Below are positions 1-5,948 of a stretch of 6,804 nucleotides of DNA, in pieces. Both the position numbers and the translations under genes were made by a program. Origin of the DNA: Flexistipes sp041694215 (GTDB lineage: Bacteria; Chrysiogenota; Deferribacteres; Deferribacterales; Flexistipitaceae); NCBI GenBank assembly GCA_041694215.1, contig JASMTO010000092.1:1-6804 (forward strand), in the 5' to 3' direction. Every line of letters starts with the position of its first letter. Position 1 is the stretch's first letter. Below the pieces are notes generated by a model. That model was not told the origin of the DNA and searched no databases. It saw only the letters and a list, made by a program, of their open reading frames with translations.

Positions 1-966
1 TATGGTGGAGCTGGTCTGGATTATTTATCATACATAGTTCTCATCGAAGAAATTTCCAAAGCCTGTGCATCAACTGGCGTATTGATTTCAGCGCATACAT
101 CCCTCTGTTGCGATCCTATTTTACAGTTTGGCACTGAAGATCAGAAAAAGAAATATCTCCCTGTTTTGTGTTCTGGAGAAAAAATAGGCTGTATTTTATT
201 AACAGAGCCGGAAGCTGGCAGTGATGTTGCAAATATTTCCACAAAATATGAGGATGATGGTGAAAATTTTGTTGCAAATGGAAGTAAGATTTTTATTACA
301 AACGGTGCATTTAGAGGGTATGGTATTCTTTTTGCAACAAAGGATAAGCAGTTGAGGCACAAAGGTTTATCCGCTTTTATACTGGATTTGGAATCTGAAG
401 GGGTTGAAATTTTACGTAATGAAGAAAAAATGGGGATAAAAGGTAGCTATACAACCGTTATTAATCTGGATAATGTGAAGATTCCAAAGGAGAATTTGCT
501 TGGCAGTGAGGGCGATGGTTTTAAAATTGCAATGGAAACGTTAAATGGCGGAAGAATAGGTATAGCTGCCCAGGCTCTTGGAATAGCCGAAGGAGCATTT
601 GAAAAGGCAAAGAATTACGCAATGGAAAGAAAGCAGTTCGGCAAAACGATAGGCTCTTTTCAGGCAATACAGTTCAAACTAGCAGATATGATAACAAGGA
701 TAGAGGCTGCAAAGTTAATTACTTACAAAGCGGCTTGGCTGAAAGATATGAAGAAAACAAATGCTATGGAATCGGCTATGTCAAAACTATATGCTTCAGA
801 AACTGCAAGTTATGTTGCTGCGCAGGCGGTGCAGATACATGGCGGCTATGGTTATATTACGGAATATGAAGTGGAAAGAATGATGAGGGATGCTAAGATT
901 ACAGAGATTTATGAGGGCACAAACGAGGTGCAGCGGATTGTCATATCTAAGATGCTGATGAAATAA
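1..966 (+). CDS. Acyl-CoA dehydrogenase, short-chain (butyryl-CoA dehydrogenase-like), 5' partial
   Basis: FAD-dependent enzyme that forms the alpha,beta double bond in an acyl-CoA and passes electrons to ETF. The reading frame is open from base 1, giving 321 visible residues. The family is about 380 long, so roughly 60 N-terminal residues lie upstream; the TTG at 82 is an internal Leu codon, not a start. Visible landmarks in order: YGGAGLDYLSY at the left edge, the flavin/substrate segment LLTEPEAGSD (about residues 66-75), RKQFGKTIG in the C-terminal helical domain, QIHGGYGY, and the end motif IYEGTNEVQR. The Glu in EGT (codon 913-915) sits at the catalytic-base position of short- and medium-chain enzymes. 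The sequence resembles clostridial butyryl-CoA dehydrogenases, but the exact substrate cannot be read from it. Genes for an ETF and its membrane oxidoreductase follow on the same strand, which fits its role as electron donor. Confidence 0.95.
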   Translation, partial: YGGAGLDYLSYIVLIEEISKACASTGVLISAHTSLCCDPILQFGTEDQKKKYLPVLCSGEKIGCILLTEPEAGSDVANISTKYEDDGENFVANGSKIFITNGAFRGYGILFATKDKQLRHKGLSAFILDLESEGVEILRNEEKMGIKGSYTTVINLDNVKIPKENLLGSEGDGFKIAMETLNGGRIGIAAQALGIAEGAFEKAKNYAMERKQFGKTIGSFQAIQFKLADMITRIEAAKLITYKAAWLKDMKKTNAMESAMSKLYASETASYVAAQAVQIHGGYGYITEYEVERMMRDAKITEIYEGTNEVQRIVISKMLMK

Positions 967-972
967 TATTAT

Positions 973-1007
973 AGTGTTAAGAGCTAAGTGCTAGGTGCTA
1001 GGTGAGT
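973..1007. repeat. Degenerate 7-base tandem repeat (consensus RGTGCTA)
   Basis: Five head-to-tail heptads can be read in one phase: AGTGTTA, AGAGCTA, AGTGCTA, GGTGCTA, GGTGAGT. The central three differ from each other or the consensus by at most one base. The run begins seven bases after the acyl-CoA dehydrogenase stop codon. It is non-coding in all likelihood. A weaker cluster of the same unit lies downstream of etfA. Its role is unknown; a slipped-strand repeat or a remnant of a dispersed repeat family are both possible. Confidence 0.6.
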
Positions 1008-1160
1008 TGATTGACATAGTTTAGGATATCCCACCCGATACTTGCCAAGTGAAAGCAGCAAAATGGCGTTATTGCTTGGTGGAGTAGGGGGATTTATGCT
1101 GGAAGAAACGATGTAGCAAACTAAATGTGAGAATGTTTAGCAATTAAACCGGAGGGTGGA

Positions 1161-3158
1161 ATGGAGTTTACAAGAGAGATATATTGGAATGTTGGGCACG
1201 CTGTTCTTGTTCCTATGTATCTGCTTGCATTTATTGCCATAGGTATAATGATTTATGGTTTTTACAAAAGATATCTTGTCTACAAAAAGGGGCGGCCAGA
1301 GAATAGACTGGATTCACTTTCTGAGCGAATCTCTTATATGCTTAAAAATGTTTTCAGCCAAAAAAAGGTTGTAAGAGAAAAAAATCCAGGTATTTTTCAC
1401 GGTATTTTTTTCTGGAGTTTTCTGCTCCTCTTTATCGGAACTGCTCTTGTTTTCCTTCAGGCTGATTTTACAAACCCTTTGTTTGGCGTAAAATTCTTAA
1501 TAGGTAATTTTTACCTTATTTTTTCCCTTATACTTGATTTGGCAGGACTGGCTGCAATTATAATGTTGTTAGCACTTTTGATAAGGCGTTTTTTCGTAAA
1601 GCCTACAGGTCTAGAAACGATCAAAGATGATTATATTATTCACGGTGTCTTACTTATAATATTGATCACGGGTTTTATAATTGAAGGTCTAAGGATTTCT
1701 GCAACTGAACTAGGCAGTGGCAGTATCTTGCCATATTTTTCACCAGTAGGGATGATTGTAGCCAATATTTTTACTGGTCTTGATACCTCAAGTCTGCAGA
1801 GTGCTCATACATTTATCTGGTGGTTCCATTTTTTGCTTGCAATAATTTTTATTGGTATTATCCCTTTTACTAAGCTTAGGCATATTTTCACTACATCAGC
1901 CAATTTAATGTTCAAAGATAATAGGGTAAAAGGTTTTATTAATACACCTGATCTTGAAGATGAAGAAGCGGAACAGTTCGGTTGTGAAAAACTCACCGAT
2001 TTTACCTGGAAAGATATTTTTGATGGAGATGCCTGTACCAAATGTAAAAGGTGTCAGGATAGATGTCCGGCTTATGCTACTGACAAACCGTTATCCCCTA
2101 TGAAGCTCATTCAGCAATTTCAGGACGCTGCATTTAAAGGAAATGCCGAAAATATGGTGAATTTTGTTACTCCAGATGTTTTGTGGTCATGCACCACCTG
2201 TAGAGCCTGTCAGGAAATATGTCCTGCTGATATTGAGCATGTTAATAAGATACTGGAAATGCGCAGAAATCTCGTCCTTATGCAAGGTGAGTTTCCCGGA
2301 GAGGAAGTTGTTACGGCTGCAGACAGTATTGAAGTAAATGGTAATCCACTGGGTTTTGGTTTTGCCAAACGTGGGGAATGGGCGGAAGGTCTTGATGTAA
2401 GCCTGATGAACGAACAGGCAGATGTGGACATATTGTATTTTCCCGGTTGTTATGCCTCTTTCGATAAAAGGAATATTATTGTTGCTAAAAATTTTGTCAG
2501 TATTTGTAATGAACTGGGAGTGAAAGTTGGTATTCTGGGAAAAGAAGAAAAGTGCTGTGGTGAGCCCGCAAGAAAACTGGGGAATGAATACCTTTATCAG
2601 ATGACGGCGATGGAAAATATAGAAAAGTTTTCAGAGTATAATGTAAAAAAGATTGTCACAACCTGTCCCCACTGTTTTAACACCCTGTCCAAAGATTATA
2701 GAGACTTGGGACTAGATTCTTCAGTACAAGTGGAACATTATACGACATTTTTATCTAAGATGTTTGAAGAAAAAGATGTTAACTTAGAAATGGAAGATTT
2801 TGAGTGCACCTATCACGATTCGTGCTATTTGGCGCGTTACAACGATATTCTGGATGAGCCCAGATCTTTAATAGCAGCAGCTGGTGGGAAGATTAATGAA
2901 ATGGAGAGAAACCGCTATGAAGGCTTCTGCTGTGGTGGCGGCGGTGGAAGGATACTTGTGGATGAAAAAATCGGCACAAAAGTGAATGCTACCAGGGCTA
3001 AAATGGCAGCTGATACAGGCAGTAATTTATTGGTTTCCAATTGCCCATTCTGTCTCAGTATGTTTGAAGATGGCATTAAAACAGCAGAACTGGAGGATAA
3101 AATAAAGGTTAAAGATATATCTGAAATAATAGTCGATAAATTAAAAAGGAGGAATTGA
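1161..3158 (+). CDS. Membrane-bound EtfAB:quinone oxidoreductase (EMO/FadF-type heme b and Fe-S protein)
   Basis: Likely carries electrons from reduced EtfAB to (mena)quinone in the cytoplasmic membrane. The 665-residue protein has three parts. Residues 1-240 form a NarI-like cytochrome b region with hydrophobic segments near 11-34, 80-100, 113-141, 158-178 and 217-237; histidines H13, H80, H161, H216 and H223 are candidate heme ligands. Residues 292-302 and 344-354 each hold CxxCxxCxxxCP, two ferredoxin-type [4Fe-4S] sites. Residues 430-505 and 555-631 are two CCG domains as in HdrB/HdrD: C430, C465-C466, C502, C505 and C555, C590-C591, C628, C631. GGAGG at 1151-1155 precedes the ATG at 1161, supporting this start. 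The order matches B. subtilis FadF and the EMO proteins (DUF224) of Syntrophomonas and Geobacter. It overlaps etfB by one base, so the two are probably co-translated. Function is inferred from architecture and context. Confidence 0.9.
   Translation: MEFTREIYWNVGHAVLVPMYLLAFIAIGIMIYGFYKRYLVYKKGRPENRLDSLSERISYMLKNVFSQKKVVREKNPGIFHGIFFWSFLLLFIGTALVFLQADFTNPLFGVKFLIGNFYLIFSLILDLAGLAAIIMLLALLIRRFFVKPTGLETIKDDYIIHGVLLIILITGFIIEGLRISATELGSGSILPYFSPVGMIVANIFTGLDTSSLQSAHTFIWWFHFLLAIIFIGIIPFTKLRHIFTTSANLMFKDNRVKGFINTPDLEDEEAEQFGCEKLTDFTWKDIFDGDACTKCKRCQDRCPAYATDKPLSPMKLIQQFQDAAFKGNAENMVNFVTPDVLWSCTTCRACQEICPADIEHVNKILEMRRNLVLMQGEFPGEEVVTAADSIEVNGNPLGFGFAKRGEWAEGLDVSLMNEQADVDILYFPGCYASFDKRNIIVAKNFVSICNELGVKVGILGKEEKCCGEPARKLGNEYLYQMTAMENIEKFSEYNVKKIVTTCPHCFNTLSKDYRDLGLDSSVQVEHYTTFLSKMFEEKDVNLEMEDFECTYHDSCYLARYNDILDEPRSLIAAAGGKINEMERNRYEGFCCGGGGGRILVDEKIGTKVNATRAKMAADTGSNLLVSNCPFCLSMFEDGIKTAELEDKIKVKDISEIIVDKLKRRN
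3146..3152 (+). promoter_or_regulatory. Ribosome binding site that fixes the etfB start
   Basis: AAGGAGG lies five bases before the ATG at 3158 and inside the last codons of the upstream gene. The in-frame TTG at 3155 would leave only two bases between site and start, so ATG 3158 is the better choice. The stop TGA (3156-3158) and the ATG share base 3158, an arrangement typical of translational coupling. Confidence 0.75.
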
Positions 3159-3922
3159 TGAAAATTCTTGTTTGCGTGAAGCAGGTTCCAGATATGGAAT
3201 CAAAATTCAAACTTGATAAGGAGAATAAATGGTTTTCTGAGGAAGATCTTGCTTTCAGAATGAATGAATACGATGAATATGCTGTTGAGCAGGCTGTGCA
3301 GTTGAAAGAGCAGATTGGTGATGTGGAAGTGGTTGTGGTATCTTTGGGGCCTGACAGGGTTAAAGAGGCTATTAAGAAGGCTTTGGCAATGGGCTGTGAC
3401 AGGGCAATACACATTAAGGATGATGAATATTATAAGAAAGATTCTTTTGCTGTGGCAAAAAACATTTATGAATATGTGAAGGATGAAAATTTTGATATAG
3501 TTTTCACCGGCCTGCAATCCCAGGACAGGGGCTCTGCACAGGTTGGAGTGCTTTTGGCAGAATTTTTGGGGTATCCGTGTGTTACAACGATTATTGAATT
3601 TGAATATGATAACGGGGAAATTAAGGTAAAAAGGGAACTTGAAGGTGGTGAAAAGGCGGTTGTTAAAGTAAAACCCCCTGTTGTTCTGACCTGTCAGTTG
3701 GGTCTTAATACCCCTAGGTACCCTACGTTGCCCAATATTATGAAGGCGAAGAAAAAAGAAATCAAAGTTGTCGAACCGCTTGATACTGCAAATCTGTTGA
3801 TATTTACCGATATAGATTACCCTGAAAAGAAAGGTGCTGCAGAGATTCTTGAAGGCGATATAAGTGAACTTGTGGATAAAACCCTGGACATTTTAAAGCA
3901 AAAAACATCTGTTTTGAAATAG
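3158..3922 (+). CDS. etfB: Electron transfer flavoprotein, beta subunit
   Basis: Small subunit of the soluble EtfAB heterodimer that shuttles electrons from acyl-CoA dehydrogenase to the membrane oxidoreductase encoded just upstream. It is 254 residues from ATG 3158, normal for the family. The N-terminus MKILVCVKQVPD begins the nucleotide-binding fold. The family signature region runs about 158-179 (KRELEGGEKAVV, then PPVVLTC). TLPNIMKAKKK at 190-200 matches the recognition loop that, in human ETF, docks through a leucine onto acyl-CoA dehydrogenases; that Leu is present here at 191. The nucleotide-binding segment reads GLQSQDRGSAQVG (118-130) rather than the GRQAIDGDTAQVGP usual in electron-bifurcating ETFs. 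This suggests a plain, AMP-containing ETF, though that is an inference. Its stop codon is followed directly by the etfA ribosome binding site. Confidence 0.95.
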   Translation: MKILVCVKQVPDMESKFKLDKENKWFSEEDLAFRMNEYDEYAVEQAVQLKEQIGDVEVVVVSLGPDRVKEAIKKALAMGCDRAIHIKDDEYYKKDSFAVAKNIYEYVKDENFDIVFTGLQSQDRGSAQVGVLLAEFLGYPCVTTIIEFEYDNGEIKVKRELEGGEKAVVKVKPPVVLTCQLGLNTPRYPTLPNIMKAKKKEIKVVEPLDTANLLIFTDIDYPEKKGAAEILEGDISELVDKTLDILKQKTSVLK

Positions 3923-3926
3923 GAGG
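3921..3926 (+). promoter_or_regulatory. etfA ribosome binding site overlapping the etfB stop
   Basis: AGGAGG begins on the second base of the etfB TAG stop codon and ends five bases before the etfA ATG at 3932. This is a strong consensus site. Because it overlaps the end of etfB, ribosomes finishing etfB are well placed to start etfA, consistent with equimolar subunit synthesis. Confidence 0.7.
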
Positions 3927-3931
3927 ATACG

Positions 3932-4849
3932 ATGAAATTACTTTTGGTAGCAGAATATAAAAATAAAAAATTTTTGGAATCAAATTATGAGCTGATTGCT
4001 TTTGCTGATAAGTTAAACGCAGATTATGTGATGTTTGCTGTTGGAGATGAGGCGGATTTGCCGAAATATGGCGGAAAGCTTTACCTGGCTGACAGCGAAA
4101 AAGCTGGTGAATATAACCCTTCTCTGCATAAAAAGCTGATTGTTGAGGTTATGGAAAAAGAGGAAGCAGATTTTATTGTATTGCCGCATACGTCATACGG
4201 TTGGGACATTGCTCCGCGTTTGTCTGCTGAGCTGTCTTTGCCACAAGTTACCGAAGTTGTGGATGTGAGTGATAATAATTTCATATTGCCCGCATGCAAT
4301 GGTAAACTCTGGCGGAAGGTTTCCACGAGCGGAAAAGGTATTATTACAATACAGGGTGGTGCCTTTAATCCTGAAAAGGATTACGAGGGCACGCCGGAAG
4401 TTATAAATTTAGAAGTACCTTCTATTGAGTCAAAAATCCAATTTGAGGGTTATGAAAAGGCTGAAGCAGTAGGTGTGGATTTAACGAAAGCGGAAATAAT
4501 TGTGAGCGCAGGCCGCGGTGTGGGTAAAAAAGAGAATGTTGAAAATGTAAAAAAATTGGCTGAGGCTCTTGGCGGTGAGCTTGGGGCAAGCAGACCTGTG
4601 GTGGATGCCGAATGGGTGGAGCACAGTCATCAGGTTGGGACAACAGGCCAGACGGTGTCGCCGAAGCTGTATGTGGCTTGCGGTATATCCGGAGCTATAC
4701 AGCACTTGGCAGGGATGAAAAAATCAGATTTTATACTGGCTATAAATACTGACAAAGATGCCCCTATTGCGGAAGTTGCTGATGTGCTGGTTGTTGCTGA
4801 TGTCAATCAATTTGCCCCTGCACTTGCTGAAAAAATAAGTTCTAAATAA
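3932..4849 (+). CDS. etfA: Electron transfer flavoprotein, alpha subunit
   Basis: Large subunit of EtfAB; its C-terminal domain holds the FAD that accepts electrons from the dehydrogenase. It is 305 residues long, usual for an ETF alpha without an added N-terminal ferredoxin domain. The N-terminal half (about 1-165) is the beta-like fold that pairs with EtfB. The C-terminal FAD domain (about 185-305) shows VSAGRGVG, the ASRPVVD segment with its conserved Arg (221), QVGTTGQTVSP (234-244), and the signature LYVACGISGAIQH continuing through LAGM to ILAIN (246-272). The signature His (258) is present. The start is fixed by AGGAGG at 3921-3926. It is the last gene of the unit; the next gene is convergent. 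The sequence is intact with no sign of frameshift. Confidence 0.96.
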   Translation: MKLLLVAEYKNKKFLESNYELIAFADKLNADYVMFAVGDEADLPKYGGKLYLADSEKAGEYNPSLHKKLIVEVMEKEEADFIVLPHTSYGWDIAPRLSAELSLPQVTEVVDVSDNNFILPACNGKLWRKVSTSGKGIITIQGGAFNPEKDYEGTPEVINLEVPSIESKIQFEGYEKAEAVGVDLTKAEIIVSAGRGVGKKENVENVKKLAEALGGELGASRPVVDAEWVEHSHQVGTTGQTVSPKLYVACGISGAIQHLAGMKKSDFILAINTDKDAPIAEVADVLVVADVNQFAPALAEKISSK

Positions 4850-4867
4850 TTGGTTTGCTGGATTTTA

Positions 4868-4895
4868 GGTGATGGGTGCTGGTATATAGGTGGTC
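4868..4895. repeat. Second, decayed cluster of the 7-base repeat
   Basis: Four units in phase, GGTGATG, GGTGCTG, GTATATA, GGTGGTC, resemble the RGTGCTA heptads found at 973-1007. Three of the four match at five or six of seven positions and one is poor. Two weaker heptads (TTTGCTG, GATTTTA) may extend it left to 4854. It starts 18 bases after the etfA stop. The match is by eye, and a chance G/T-rich run cannot be excluded. Confidence 0.35.
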
Positions 4896-4937
4896 TTTTC
4901 AAATGTCCAATGTAAACGATTAACCCATCTCCTTTTT
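4868..4937 (+). terminator. Possible weak terminator after etfA (long-loop inverted repeat plus T run)
   Basis: GGTGATGGGT (4868-4877) and ACCCATCTCC (4923-4932) are complementary at nine of ten positions and are followed at once by TTTTT (4933-4937). The position, between convergent genes, suits a terminator. The 45-base loop is far longer than in a typical intrinsic terminator, and the left arm coincides with the heptad repeat, so this is a tentative call. Confidence 0.2.
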
Positions 4938-5005
4938 CCTCCTCACGTGCCATTGCGGTTTTTCCAATTTTTTTTGGTTTTATAAGGTCGTTTTTCATCA
5001 ACTGC

Positions 5006-5800
5006 TTACATAAAATTTCTGATTATTTCATCATTCTCTAATGTAAAGTGAGAGGATGTAATGGCATTTTCAAGGTCAAGTTTTGCTGTTTTCATAACTA
5101 ATTTTGTTCCTGTTTCAGCATATTCTTTTACAGTTATTTCAAAAACCGCGTTTTTTTGTACAAACTCTGCCATTTCAGAAATGTCACTGTTAACACTGTC
5201 TATAGATGCACTTATTGAATAATATTTTTGCTGCAGCTGCTTTCTCTTTTCGAGGTCATCGATTTTATTTAGATATTTTTTAATGTTATCCAGCCTTGAA
5301 AGTAGCGTGACTTTTTCTTTAAATAAAGCGGCGATTTTTTCGTCAATAATAATTGATCGTCCGGATTCCAGTACTGTGGGTTTGTTTGTATTGATTACTT
5401 GTAGTACACAGACTGATTTTAGTGAACATATTTCAGAGGAATTCACATACGAATTTATGAATATATCCTCATTGGATACGATCTTTGAGTTTTCAACAAT
5501 GCTGATTGCAACATCTTTTTCTGCAACAACATTGGATTCAGAGACATTTTCTGCTGAAAATTTGCCTTTTGAATATATTAATGACTCGTTGTTTTTGTAT
5601 GACCCCACATTTTTTCGAATTATGATATCACCACCTGCAATCAGTTGGGCACCTAAAACGTTGTCTGCAGTTATACAGCCCGTTGCTTCCACGGTGGCTC
5701 CTTTTAGAACATCAGCATTAATGAGAATATCTCCATCGTATTTCAGATGGGCATCAGAGTTTTCAACATTATTATCGATTTGTAAAAGTTCTTTTTTCAT
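5006..5800 (-). CDS. Short FapA/DUF342-like protein (beta-repeat plus coiled coil)
   Basis: 264 residues. Residues about 18-150 are a series of short beta-type repeats alternating hydrophobic residues with Gly/Asn/Asp turns: DGDILINADVLKGATVEATG, AGGDIIIRKNVGS, NEDIFINSYVNSS. This pattern is typical of the DUF342/FapA beta-helix, a fold related to polymer-forming bactofilins. Residues about 153-215 are a charged helical, probably coiled-coil stretch. The last 45 or so (EITVKEY through HFTLENDEIIRNF) resemble the C-terminal beta segment of FapA. Full-length FapA proteins usually have 450-600 residues, and the N-terminal domain is missing here. The start at 5800 is backed by GAGG about ten bases upstream, and an intergenic gap precedes it, so the gene seems short by design or old loss. 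No signal peptide or membrane segment is visible. In the family, FapA is linked to flagellar assembly; no motility gene is nearby, so the role here is unknown. Confidence 0.75.
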   Translation of the reverse strand: MKKELLQIDNNVENSDAHLKYDGDILINADVLKGATVEATGCITADNVLGAQLIAGGDIIIRKNVGSYKNNESLIYSKGKFSAENVSESNVVAEKDVAISIVENSKIVSNEDIFINSYVNSSEICSLKSVCVLQVINTNKPTVLESGRSIIIDEKIAALFKEKVTLLSRLDNIKKYLNKIDDLEKRKQLQQKYYSISASIDSVNSDISEMAEFVQKNAVFEITVKEYAETGTKLVMKTAKLDLENAITSSHFTLENDEIIRNFM

Positions 5801-5948
5801 AGCAAATTACCTCATTTGTCAGATGCGTTAGTAGTTGAAACATTAACGTGTACAAGCTGTTATATATTTTTTACAAAAATTCCACATGCTCTTTTACGTA
5901 TCACATGCATTAGGGGGTAAATGATTAAAATTTCATCAATCATCCCTT

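Noticed and set aside
82..84. TTG as the start of the acyl-CoA dehydrogenase
   Set aside because: The frame is open to base 1 and the upstream residues (YGGAGLDYLSY) are conserved family sequence, so this is an internal Leu codon.
1011..1042. Promoter candidate TTGACA (1011) with GATACT (1037)
   Set aside because: The -35 box is perfect but the spacer is 20 bases and the -10 match is only four of six; no better -10 lies at 16-18 bases.
3155..3157. TTG as the start of etfB
   Set aside because: Only two bases from the ribosome binding site; the adjacent ATG at 3158 has proper spacing and gives the usual N-terminus MKILVCVKQ.
4964..4977. CCAA-T8-GG hairpin in the convergent gap
   Set aside because: Only four base pairs around a T-only loop; a simple low-complexity run explains it.
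5283..5831. 182-codon plus-strand open frame opposite the DUF342-like gene
   Set aside because: It lies almost wholly antisense to a frame with clear DUF342-type repeats and a ribosome binding site, and its own translation shows no recognisable family pattern.
5921..5943. Hairpin ATGATT/AATCAT after the photolyase stop
   Set aside because: The stem is six A/T-rich pairs with an 11-base loop and no T run follows on the minus strand, so it is not convincing as a terminator.
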